From: Pseudomonadota bacterium
GTDB taxonomy: Bacteria > Pseudomonadota > Gammaproteobacteria > Steroidobacterales > Steroidobacteraceae
DNA: 10,157 bases
Direction: 5' to 3'
Assembly (NCBI GenBank): GCA_021838065.1
Contig: JAKCEJ010000079.1
Location: 1-10,157, forward strand
Shown here: positions 1 to 7,023 of the stretch, piece after piece
How positions within the stretch are numbered: position 1 is the first letter of the stretch
Layout: each line of letters begins with the position of its first letter
Notes under the pieces: generated by a model
Told to the model about the DNA's origin: nothing
The model's database searches: none
Seen by the model: the letters and a program-made list of their open reading frames with translations, nothing else
Made by a program: the position numbers and the translations under genes

Positions 1-14
1 ACCGAAGAGGCTGG

Positions 15-56
15 CAATCGCCCCCCCCTGAGCCATCAACCCCGGGGGGATGATTG
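15..56. repeat. Imperfect inverted repeat with C-run and G-run arms
   Basis: CAATC (15-19) plus a run of C (21-28) can pair with a run of G (44-49) plus GATTG (52-56), with small internal mismatches and a loop of about 15 bases. This could be the terminator of a gene to the left of the window, because no gene covers bases 1-193. There is no clear T-run on the plus side; on the minus side a CTCTT follows. The pairing is visible in the sequence but a role as terminator is inference. Confidence 0.25.
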
Positions 57-193
57 TCCTCGCGCAGCCCGCCCACCGGATCGGCCGACACCGCCCCAGG
101 CAGTGGGATCGCGCCTCACGTGCAGACTGCGCCGGCGCGTCACACGTGGATTGAGCCGGTACACTGCGCAAACCCAGCGTACCGGGGGGAGTC

Positions 194-2005
194 ATGCTTC
201 GCGCGCTCAACGTGATCGCATTCTGCGCCGTGCTCGTGATCGGCGCGCCGCCACCGGCTGCGGCCGCTGCAGCGTCCGCGAACGTGGCGACCGTCGCCCT
301 GCATCGGCTGTTCCGCGCCGAGTGGCAGCGGGAAATGCGCGAGCATCCGCTCGAAGCCTCCGCCGACGGCTTTCATCAGTATGACGGGTCATGGGCGAAT
401 GAGAGCCTCGCGAATCTCGCCCGGGAGCACCAGGAGGACCTCGAGACGCTCAAGCGCCTCGCGGCCATCGATCGCAGCCAGCTCGACCGGGAGGACCGCA
501 TCAGCTACGACCTGTTCAGGTACCGCTATGAGATCCGGGTCCAGGGCTACGACCTGAAGACCTATCTGATGCCGATGAACGAGCTGTGGGGGATTCAGAC
601 GCTGCGGACCCTCACCCACACCCTGCGCTTGCGGACCCTGGCCGACTACCGTCACTACATCGAGCGCCTGCGCACGCTCATGCCCTACATGGACGAGACC
701 ATCGCGCTGCTGCGGCAGGGCGTCAAGGACGGCATGACCGAACCACGGGTGGTGATGCAGGGCGTGCGGGCCCAGATCGCCGCCAACATCGTATCCCGCC
801 CGGCGGCCAGCCCCTTCTACGCGCCGTTCAGGAAAATGCCCACGCTCATCCCGGCCGCCGAGCAGGCGCGGCTGCGCGCCGAGGCCAAAGCCGCGATCGC
901 CCAGGCGGTCACGCCGGCCTATCGCAAGCTGCAGCAGTACTTCGACCACGACTATCTGCCGCACTGCCGCACGAGCATCGCGGCCGAAGCGCTGCCCGAC
1001 GGCAAGGCCTACTACGCCTACATGGTGCGCAAGTACACCACCACGGACCTGACGCCGCACGAAATCCATCAGATCGGCCTGCAGCGCGTCGCCGAGATCC
1101 GCGCGCAGATGCAGCGCGTGTTCGACCAGATCGGCTTCAAGGGCACGTACAAGCAGTTCGTGCACTATCTACGCACCAACCCGCGCTTCTATTACAAACG
1201 CCCCGCGCACCTACTCGAGGCTTACCGCGCCGCCGCGATGCGCGTCAACCCGCTGCTGGTGAGGTACTTTCCGATCTGGATCCTGCCGCGCGTGCCCTAT
1301 GGCGTGCGGGCAATCCCCGCCTCGCTCGCGCCGGACACCTATCCGGCCTACTCGGTGCCGCCGGCCGGCGATGGCAGCGTCGCGGGCTACATCGCGGTCA
1401 ACCTCTACAAGCCGCAGAGCCGGCCGAAATACGACATCCAGGTGCTGGTCTGCCACGAGGGCCGCCCGGGCCACCAGCTGCAGATCCCGATCGCCATGGA
1501 GCTGAAGGGCCTGCCGGAATTCCGCCGCTTCGATTATTACAGCTCCTACGGGGAGGGCTGGGCGCTCTACACCGAGTCGCTGTGCGGCCAGATGGGCCTC
1601 TACGACAATCCTTACTCCAAGTTCGGCTACCTCGACTGGCAGATGTGGCGGGCGGTGCGCCTGGTGGTCGACACCGGCATCCACTCCGAGGGCTGGACCC
1701 GCGCGCAGGCGGTGCGCTATTTCGAGCAGAACACCGCGCTCAGCACCCAGAATATCAACACCGAGGTCGACCGCTACATCGCCTGGCCCGGCCAGGCGCT
1801 GTCCTACATGATCGGCCAGATGGATATCTTCCATCTGCGCCAGAAGGCCAAGCAGGCCCTCGGCCCGAAGTTCAGCATCAAGGACTTCCACGCCGCGATC
1901 CTCGAGCACGGCGCCCTGCCGCTCACCATCCTCAATCACATGATCGACCGCTGGATCCGCAACCGGCAGGCGGGCAAGCCCATGCGCCAGTCCCTGGGCA
2001 TGTAG
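194..2005 (+). CDS. Secreted DUF885 family protein, putative metallopeptidase
   Basis: A 603-residue protein of the DUF885 family, whose usual length is about 550-620 residues. Residues 1 to about 28 form a Sec signal peptide: Arg3, a hydrophobic core, then an Ala-rich stretch ending in ASA. No lipobox is seen, so it is probably periplasmic or secreted rather than a lipoprotein. The family hallmark HEGRPGH lies at residues 421-427 (His421, Glu422, His427), followed by YGEGWALYTES with Glu454, which I take as a further metal-ligand candidate. These HExxPGH and EGW motifs are typical of DUF885, which is thought to be related to zinc carboxypeptidases; the substrate is not established. The ATG at 194 is chosen because the next candidate, GTG at 212, would remove the positively charged start of the signal peptide. 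The G-rich ribosome site (184-191) sits only 2 bases from the ATG, which is tight. The gene stands alone, with a GC-rich palindrome 15 bases after its stop. Confidence 0.9.
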   Translation: MLRALNVIAFCAVLVIGAPPPAAAAAASANVATVALHRLFRAEWQREMREHPLEASADGFHQYDGSWANESLANLAREHQEDLETLKRLAAIDRSQLDREDRISYDLFRYRYEIRVQGYDLKTYLMPMNELWGIQTLRTLTHTLRLRTLADYRHYIERLRTLMPYMDETIALLRQGVKDGMTEPRVVMQGVRAQIAANIVSRPAASPFYAPFRKMPTLIPAAEQARLRAEAKAAIAQAVTPAYRKLQQYFDHDYLPHCRTSIAAEALPDGKAYYAYMVRKYTTTDLTPHEIHQIGLQRVAEIRAQMQRVFDQIGFKGTYKQFVHYLRTNPRFYYKRPAHLLEAYRAAAMRVNPLLVRYFPIWILPRVPYGVRAIPASLAPDTYPAYSVPPAGDGSVAGYIAVNLYKPQSRPKYDIQVLVCHEGRPGHQLQIPIAMELKGLPEFRRFDYYSSYGEGWALYTESLCGQMGLYDNPYSKFGYLDWQMWRAVRLVVDTGIHSEGWTRAQAVRYFEQNTALSTQNINTEVDRYIAWPGQALSYMIGQMDIFHLRQKAKQALGPKFSIKDFHAAILEHGALPLTILNHMIDRWIRNRQAGKPMRQSLGM

Positions 2006-2020
2006 CCGCTCGCGCGCCGG

Positions 2021-2038
2021 GGCGCCCGGCCGGGCGCC
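2021..2038 (+). terminator. Perfect 18-base GC palindrome, possible terminator
   Basis: A perfect palindrome can fold as a 7-bp stem (GGCGCCC/GGGCGCC) with a GGCC loop. It begins 15 bases after the stop of the DUF885 gene, a normal place for a terminator. No T-run follows, so it may act as a pause or a transcript 3' end stabiliser rather than a classic intrinsic terminator. Confidence 0.4.
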
Positions 2039-2281
2039 GCGGAGACCGCCGGCATGAGCTCAATCGGCGGCTCACCGTCGCCGCGCACCTGTTGGCCCCG
2101 CTCGTGGAATCCCCGTATGGCCGTTCTGGCTCTCGCCCGGATACTGTGCGCCGGGTCGGATCGCGCGCGGACGCCGTGGACCGCCATCGGCAGACAGGAA
2201 ACCGGAGAAGGTCTAGGTCACTTCAGCGGAACTCAACAGGAAATCGATGCGCCCACACGCCGCACGACCCGCCCGCCGTGA
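2039..2281. other. Intergenic stretch with no recognisable gene
   Basis: Between the DUF885 stop region and the DUF6763-like gene I see no protein with family character. The one modest reading frame here (2054-2281, plus) has no recognisable motif, repeat or membrane segment, and its start has no good ribosome site. I also found no -10/-35 pair that I would defend, although a promoter for the gene at 2293 should lie here. Confidence 0.4.
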
Positions 2282-2286
2282 TGGAG
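2282..2286 (+). promoter_or_regulatory. Ribosome binding site deciding the start at 2293
   Basis: TGGAG lies 6 bases upstream of the ATG at 2293. It overlaps an earlier in-frame ATG at 2281, which has no purine-rich site of its own upstream. This favours 2293 as the real start of the small DUF6763-like gene. Confidence 0.6.
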
Positions 2287-2292
2287 TCCGAT

Positions 2293-2556
2293 ATGTACTC
2301 GACACTGGTTCTGCCTCGTCTCAATCACTGGTACGTCCGGTGGGACTCCGGTGAGCTGTTCGAGGTGATCGCCGTCAATGATGCACTGCGCACCGTGCAG
2401 ATCGAGAGCTTCGACGGCCATACCGAAGTTCTCGACGAGAGCGAGTGGGCCGCACTGTCGGTCAGCCCGACGGAGCCGCCTGGCAATTGGCTGCATCATC
2501 CATCGGGCGAGAGGACCAGACGGGCCGTGATCTGGATCGAGCCCACGTTGGGGTGA
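2293..2556 (+). CDS. Small DUF6763-like protein
   Basis: An 87-residue protein of unknown function. It has the pattern I associate with the DUF6763 family of gammaproteobacteria: NHWY near the start (residues 11-14), then WDSGELFEVIAVND (17-30), a stretch ending in SFDGHTEVLDESEW (39-52), and PPGNW (62-66). The GELFEV and FDG blocks suggest a small all-beta fold, possibly SH3-like, but that is inference. There is no signal peptide or membrane segment, so it should be cytoplasmic. The start at 2293 is preferred over the in-frame ATG at 2281 because TGGAG is well spaced before it. A much longer upstream extension of this frame runs across the DUF885 gene and is only a GC-rich artefact. Neither neighbour gives a clue to its role. 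The family name is from memory and should be checked. Confidence 0.75.
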   Translation: MYSTLVLPRLNHWYVRWDSGELFEVIAVNDALRTVQIESFDGHTEVLDESEWAALSVSPTEPPGNWLHHPSGERTRRAVIWIEPTLG

Positions 2557-2696
2557 GCGCGGCAGTGAGCGAAGCCGTTGCCGCACGCCGCAGCGTGGCA
2601 GGGACGCATCGGAGTCTTCACGTGACCCAGTCACTCGGTGGACGCATACACGGCCAGGGTGCACGTCAAGGCGCATCATCCATCCGCCGCGCACCC

Positions 2697-3317
2697 ATGC
2701 AATTCACGCGCAGCGACCTGACCGAGGCCGCGCTGCGCCGATCGCGTCTGTATTCCGAGGAGCTCGGCATCAGCCTCGCCGCGAGGACCGACGCCGAGCT
2801 GTTCAAGTGGTTCCTCGCGAGCGTGCTGCTCGGCGCACGGATCAGCGAAGCCATCGCCCGGCACACTTACCTGAGCTTCGCGCGCCATCGCCTGCTGAGC
2901 CCGGCGCGGATCCTCGCCGCCGGCTGGGACACTCTCGTCACGCCGGTCCTGCGCGAGGGCGGTTACGTGCGCTACGACCACAAGACCGCGACCAAGATCC
3001 TGCGCGATTGCACGATGCTGCAGGGGCAGTACCACGGCAGCCTGCGCCAGTTGCACGCCTCGGCGCGCGACTGCCGAGACCTCGAGACGCGCCTCGACCT
3101 CTTCTATGGCGTCGGTCCGATCACCGTCAATATCTTCCTGCGCGAGCTGCGTCCGTGGTGGGTCAAATCTGATCCCGAACCGCTGCCGTGCGTCAAGGCG
3201 GCCGCGCGCCTGCTGGGCATACCGCTCGAGGGCTACCGCCGAAAGAGCCTGGCCTTCGCCCGTCTCGAGGCCGGCCTGATTCGCCATCGCCGCGAACTGA
3301 CGCTGACGCGACACTGA
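2697..3317 (+). CDS. HhH-GPD (endonuclease III fold) protein without Fe-S cluster
   Basis: A 206-residue protein with the helix-hairpin-helix and GPD layout of DNA base-excision glycosylases. The region 50-110 is helical and well conserved in style (ELFKWFLASVLLGARISEAI; GGYVRYDHKTATKIL). The hairpin motif FYGVGPITVNIFLREL begins at residue 136, and Asp159 in KSDPEP stands where the general catalytic Asp of the superfamily is expected. Endonuclease III carries a catalytic Lys within the hairpin (GVGRKTAN); here the aligned residue is Ile142 or Thr143, so a lyase reaction through that Lys is unlikely. The C-terminal four-cysteine cluster of Nth/MutY is absent. It may be a monofunctional glycosylase or a non-catalytic DNA binder. 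The ATG at 2697 matches the usual family N-terminus (MxFT...). A GTG at 2622 with GGAG 7 bases upstream (2611-2614) is a real alternative that would add 25 residues; 2697 itself has only a weak ribosome site. Confidence 0.8.
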   Translation: MQFTRSDLTEAALRRSRLYSEELGISLAARTDAELFKWFLASVLLGARISEAIARHTYLSFARHRLLSPARILAAGWDTLVTPVLREGGYVRYDHKTATKILRDCTMLQGQYHGSLRQLHASARDCRDLETRLDLFYGVGPITVNIFLRELRPWWVKSDPEPLPCVKAAARLLGIPLEGYRRKSLAFARLEAGLIRHRRELTLTRH

Positions 3318-3392
3318 GCCTAGCGTCCCTGACCGGCGCGGAAGATTCCAACATAGGCTTCTCGGGGCCGCGCCGCCGGCGCGAAACGCCGC

Positions 3393-3413
3393 GGCACGCG
3401 GCGCGTGCCTCTT
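3393..3413 (+). terminator. Possible terminator after the HhH-GPD gene
   Basis: GGCACGC (3393-3399) pairs perfectly with GCGTGCC (3403-3409) across a 3-base loop, followed by TCTT. It lies in a very GC-rich stretch (3364-3409) with other competing hairpins, for example 3369-3383 and 3388-3402, about 75 bases after the upstream stop. The short T-rich tail makes termination plausible but not certain. Confidence 0.4.
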
Positions 3414-3427
3414 GCCACCCAATGGCC

Positions 3428-3455
3428 TTGCGCGCAAAATCCCCGGCACTAAATC
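3428..3455 (+). promoter_or_regulatory. Weak sigma70-like promoter candidate for the tricorn gene
   Basis: TTGCGC (3428-3433) and TAAATC (3450-3455) are 16 bases apart, in the only A/T-rich patch of this gap and after the hairpins at 3369-3409. The match to the consensus hexamers is 4/6 and 3/6, so this is a low-confidence call based mainly on position. Confidence 0.22.
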
Positions 3456-3513
3456 AATTCGAACCGACGGGACCCAATGAACGGGCCCTTGTGCCGTCTC
3501 TTGGGGTCGCAAA

Positions 3514-3519
3514 CGAGGA
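3514..3519 (+). promoter_or_regulatory. Ribosome binding site of the tricorn gene
   Basis: CGAGGA lies 7 bases before the ATG at 3527. Together with the signal peptide that begins right there, it fixes the start and rules out the longer in-frame extension reaching back to 3188. Confidence 0.65.
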
Positions 3520-3526
3520 TTGCTTA

Positions 3527-6500
3527 ATGACGTTCAAGACACTGGCCGGCGCGCTCGGCGCCGCGCTCTGCCTTTTTCTGCTCCCGCACGATGCGCAGGC
3601 CCAAGCCGCGCCCGGTCCGGTGCAGGCATTGATCCGCTATCCCAGCATCCACGGCGAGACCGTGGTATTCGAAGCTGGCGGTTCCGTCTGGAAAGTCCCG
3701 GCGCTGGGCGGCGAGGCCGTGCGGCTCACCGCGGATTCCGGCCACGATTCCCACCCCATGGTGTCGCCCGACGGCAAATGGGTGGCGTTCACCGGCTGGT
3801 ACCGCGGCAATACCGACGTCTACGTCGTCTCGATTGACGGCGGTCCGGTCAGGCAGCTCACTTGGCGCTCGGTCAATGCGCCCAGGCACGGCAAGATCGC
3901 GACCATGCCGGACAACATCGTGGTCGGGTGGACGCCCGACAGCCGCGATGTCGTGTTCCTGTCGCGCCGCGAGAGCTTCAATCCGCAGATCGAGCGCGCG
4001 TTCGAAGTGCCGGTCAGCGGCGGTCTGCCGACCGTCCTGCCGATGCCTTGGACCGGCGCGCTCTCCTTCAACAGCGGCGGCACCGCGGTCGCGTATAACA
4101 AGCTCTCGCGCATCCTGCGCCCATTCCACCGCAAGCATTATTTCGGCGGACAGGCCGATAATATCTTCACCTACAACCTCAAGAGCGGCCAGAGCACGCA
4201 GCTGACTCATTGGAAGGGCGAGGATACCTTCCCCATGTGGGTGGGCGAGACGCTCTACTTCGCCTCGGACCGCGGAGCGGCAGGCGTGCTCAATCTCTGG
4301 GCGAAGAACCTCAAGACCGGCTCCACTCGCCAGGTGACGCATTTTCCAATCTATGACATCGACTGGCCGAGCGCGGGCAATACCGGCATCGCCCTGTCCG
4401 ACGGCGGGCGCCTGTACGTGTACTCGTTCGCGACCGGCAAGCTGCGCCAGGTGCCGGTCACGGTACCGCTGGGTGGAACGCACACCTTGCCCTACGAGTA
4501 CTCCGCCGCAAAGATGATCCGCGCGGCAGACATCGCACCGGACGGCAAGCTTGCCGTGTTCAGCGCGCGGGGCGCACTGTTCACGGTGCCTGCCGAGTAT
4601 GGGCACACCACGGACCTCAGCACCCGCGTTGCAAGCAACGACAAGGATCCGGCCTGGTCACCGAACGGCAAGTGGATCGCCTACATCCGCGCCGACGGCC
4701 TCGACAGCCAGGTGATGGTGCGCTCCGCGGACGGCCAGGGCACAGCGCGCGCGTTGACGCGCAACGGTGACGTGACGTACTCGGGCCCGCTGCAGTGGAG
4801 CCCGAACAGCCGCTGGCTGACCTACACCAATTCGCGCCAGCAGCTGTGGCTGGTCAACGCCAAGACCGGCAAGCGCAAGGAAGTCACCGCGGACCGGCAA
4901 ATGATCGTGGGCGCATTCCAGGATGTGGCGTTCTCGCCCGACAGCCGCTGGCTGGCGTTTTCCAAGCACCTGCCCAACCATCTGCGCGCGCTGTTCATCG
5001 TCAACGTCGACACCGGCGCGCTGCATCAGGTCAGCCGCGGGAACTTCGGCGACAGCCACCCGGCCTTCTCGCACAACGGCAAGTACCTGTTCTTCATGTC
5101 CGCGCGTCTCGTCAACCCCGTCCTGTCCAGCTACAACTTCGGCGCCTCGGGCGCCGTGCCAGACGGGCTGTACGTGACGACGCTGCAGGCGGCCACCCCC
5201 TCGCCCTTCGCGCCGCGCACGCAGCGCCCCACCGCCGGATCACACAAGGCGAAACCTCATAAGAGCAAGGGCAAGGACAAGCACAAAGGCAAGACCAAGC
5301 CGAAGAAGCTTCACGTCAAGATCGATTTCGCCGGGCTCATCCAGCGCGCGGTTCAGGTGCCCGTACCGGCCGCCAACATCATGCAGATCGATGAGTCCAA
5401 AGGCGTCATCTACTACGCGACCATGCCGGTGCCAGTACTCGGGGGCGCCATCCCCGGGGAGGTGCCGCAACTTCGCGCCTACAACCTCGCGAAGCGCAAG
5501 GGATTGACGTTGGCTTCGGGCATCGGCAGCGGCTTCGCGCTGTCGGCCGACGGCTCGACGTTGCTCTATCAGCTGCAAGGCAAATGGGTGCTGCGCCCGG
5601 CGGCCTTCAGCCAGCAGGCCAAGGTCAAGACGCTCGACACCGCGCACATGCAGATGCAGGTCGATCCGCGCGCAGAGTGGACCGAGATCTTCAATGAAGC
5701 CTGGCGCAACGTGCGCGACTACTTCGTGAACCCCGAGCTGATCAAGCGCAAATGGGCAGCGATCGGCAAGCACTACCGGGCGCTGCTGCCCCTGGTGCAG
5801 GACCGGGAGGATCTCAATTACGTCATGGCGAACATGATCGGCTCCCTCGGCGAGAGCCACATGTATATCTTCGGCGGCGACACGGGCTGGAAGTCCCCGT
5901 CGCAGCCGACGGCCGGCCTTGGCGTGGAATTTGCGCTCAATGCCTCCGCAGGGCGCTACTATCTCAAGCGCATCTTGCGCGGCGACAACACCGTCCCGGG
6001 TTACTACGCGCCGCTCGCGCAACCGGGGCTCAAGGTCAAGACGGGCGATTACGTGCTGGCCATCAATGGGGCGCCGCTCAGCGCTCCGACCAACCCCTAC
6101 TCCCTGCTGCAGGGCACTCTGGGGCAGACCGTGAGCCTGACCGTCGCGGCCACGCCGACCGGGAAACCCTGGACCATCCTGGTCAAGCCGATCGTCAACA
6201 GCGGCAAGCTGCACCTGCTGCACTGGATCAACAGCAATCGCCGCGAGGTGGACCGGCTCTCCGGCGGCAAAGTCGGCTACATCTACCTCAACGACATGGA
6301 GGCGACCGGCCTGCACGAGTTCGTGCGCCAGTTCTACAGCCAGATCGGCAAGCCCGGGCTGATCATCGATGACCGCTGGAACCTCGGCGGCTTCATCGAC
6401 ACCATCCTATTCAACCAGCTCACGCAAAAGATGGCGGCGGCCTGGGTCAATCGGCACGGCGCGCACTACCAGAGCCCCGAGAATGCCTACATCGGGCACA

Positions 6501-6922
6501 TGGCCGCGCTGATCAATCACGGTTCGGCCTCGGACGGGGATATCTTCGCGTACCGCTTCCAGCAGTATCACCTGGGCCCGACCATCGGATCGCGCACCTG
6601 GGCGGGCGTGCGCGGCTATGACAACCAGTTCACGCTCCTTGACGGCGGCCAGCAGGTCGTCTCAGAGATCGCCATGTACGGCACGGACTCCAAGTGGGTC
6701 GTGGAGAACATCGGGGTGGTGCCGTCCATCCCGGTGCACGTCAACCCCGGTCTGCTGGCCCGTCACAACGAGGACACGCAGATCGAGACTGCGGTCAGCG
6801 TACTGCTGAAGGAGATCAAGCAAGAGCCCGTGATCGTGCCGCCGCGGCCGCCGTGGACCCCGGCGTTCCCGCAGCAGCCGTCATATCCGCCCTGTCCGGT
6901 GACGAGCGGCACCTGCCAATAG
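3527..6922 (+). CDS. Exported tricorn-type S41 protease
   Basis: A 1131-residue homologue of tricorn protease (the Thermoplasma enzyme is about 1070). Residues 1 to about 25 are a Sec signal peptide ending in AQA, so this form acts outside the cytoplasm. Two TolB/PD40-type propellers follow (about 30-330 and 330-680), with repeats such as SPDGKWVAFTGW and SPDSRWLAFSKH. Next come a helical part (about 685-780), a PDZ domain (about 794-890) and the S41 core (about 895-1095). The catalytic set is visible: Ser777-His778 in GESHMY, nucleophile Ser1002 in SASDGD, oxyanion Gly955 in DDRWNLGG, and Glu1060 in VENIGV. The spacings Gly955-Ser1002 (47) and Ser1002-Glu1060 (58) equal those recalled for Thermoplasma residues 918, 965 and 1023. 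Odd points are a lysine-rich insert (573-594), Trp973 where the S1 Asp936 is expected, and a Pro-rich tail with two Cys. It probably trims peptides in the periplasm. Confidence 0.93.
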   Translation: MTFKTLAGALGAALCLFLLPHDAQAQAAPGPVQALIRYPSIHGETVVFEAGGSVWKVPALGGEAVRLTADSGHDSHPMVSPDGKWVAFTGWYRGNTDVYVVSIDGGPVRQLTWRSVNAPRHGKIATMPDNIVVGWTPDSRDVVFLSRRESFNPQIERAFEVPVSGGLPTVLPMPWTGALSFNSGGTAVAYNKLSRILRPFHRKHYFGGQADNIFTYNLKSGQSTQLTHWKGEDTFPMWVGETLYFASDRGAAGVLNLWAKNLKTGSTRQVTHFPIYDIDWPSAGNTGIALSDGGRLYVYSFATGKLRQVPVTVPLGGTHTLPYEYSAAKMIRAADIAPDGKLAVFSARGALFTVPAEYGHTTDLSTRVASNDKDPAWSPNGKWIAYIRADGLDSQVMVRSADGQGTARALTRNGDVTYSGPLQWSPNSRWLTYTNSRQQLWLVNAKTGKRKEVTADRQMIVGAFQDVAFSPDSRWLAFSKHLPNHLRALFIVNVDTGALHQVSRGNFGDSHPAFSHNGKYLFFMSARLVNPVLSSYNFGASGAVPDGLYVTTLQAATPSPFAPRTQRPTAGSHKAKPHKSKGKDKHKGKTKPKKLHVKIDFAGLIQRAVQVPVPAANIMQIDESKGVIYYATMPVPVLGGAIPGEVPQLRAYNLAKRKGLTLASGIGSGFALSADGSTLLYQLQGKWVLRPAAFSQQAKVKTLDTAHMQMQVDPRAEWTEIFNEAWRNVRDYFVNPELIKRKWAAIGKHYRALLPLVQDREDLNYVMANMIGSLGESHMYIFGGDTGWKSPSQPTAGLGVEFALNASAGRYYLKRILRGDNTVPGYYAPLAQPGLKVKTGDYVLAINGAPLSAPTNPYSLLQGTLGQTVSLTVAATPTGKPWTILVKPIVNSGKLHLLHWINSNRREVDRLSGGKVGYIYLNDMEATGLHEFVRQFYSQIGKPGLIIDDRWNLGGFIDTILFNQLTQKMAAAWVNRHGAHYQSPENAYIGHMAALINHGSASDGDIFAYRFQQYHLGPTIGSRTWAGVRGYDNQFTLLDGGQQVVSEIAMYGTDSKWVVENIGVVPSIPVHVNPGLLARHNEDTQIETAVSVLLKEIKQEPVIVPPRPPWTPAFPQQPSYPPCPVTSGTCQ
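5243..5308 (+). other. Lysine-rich linker inside the tricorn protease
   Basis: Residues 573-594 contain 11 Lys and 3 His in 22 residues, in short K-x-K spacing, after a Pro/Thr stretch (PSPFAPRTQRPTAG). It sits just before the HVKIDFAGLIQR segment that in tricorn homologues opens the last part of the second propeller. It is most likely a flexible, exposed, highly basic loop. Binding to a polyanion such as cell-surface polymer or nucleic acid is speculation. Confidence 0.7.
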
Positions 6923-6929
6923 GCAAACT

Positions 6930-6962
6930 CCCTGCCGCGCGGCGAGACGCCGCGCGGCAGGG
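6930..6962. terminator. Bidirectional terminator hairpin between convergent genes
   Basis: A perfect 15-bp stem (6930-6944 with 6948-6962) closes a 3-base AGA loop. It starts 8 bases after the stop of the tricorn gene and lies 62 bases beyond the stop of the minus-strand permease operon. On the minus strand the stem is followed by AGTTTGCC, a short T-run; on the plus strand no T-run follows. Position and stem strength make a shared terminator very likely. Confidence 0.75.
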
Positions 6963-7023
6963 CTGTCAGGTCCGCTCGAAACGACTGCGGCGCAGAGGAT
7001 GCGAGCGGGAGGAGTTGCGCGGC

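Noticed and set aside
117..148. Two CACGTG palindromes 26 bases apart upstream of the DUF885 gene
   Set aside because: Six-base palindromes are common in such DNA and a third lies at about 2620; there is no flanking symmetry to support an operator.
586..2280. Long open frame overlapping the DUF885 gene and running into the DUF6763-like gene
   Set aside because: Its translation is low-complexity Arg/Ala/Pro/Gly text typical of an alternate frame in GC-rich DNA; only the last 87 residues (from 2293) look like a protein.
2054..2281. Small open frame between the DUF885 and DUF6763-like genes
   Set aside because: No ribosome site of quality, no motif and no protein-like composition.
3188..3526. 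In-frame extension of the tricorn gene by 113 residues
   Set aside because: It overlaps the HhH-GPD gene and has no family character; the ribosome site and signal peptide at 3527 define the start.
3524..4606. Long minus-strand open frame opposite the tricorn gene
   Set aside because: It mirrors the codon pattern of the tricorn gene; no domain or start signal supports it.
5240..6316. Minus-strand open frame opposite the PDZ/S41 region
   Set aside because: Same antisense effect of high third-position GC; no recognisable protein.
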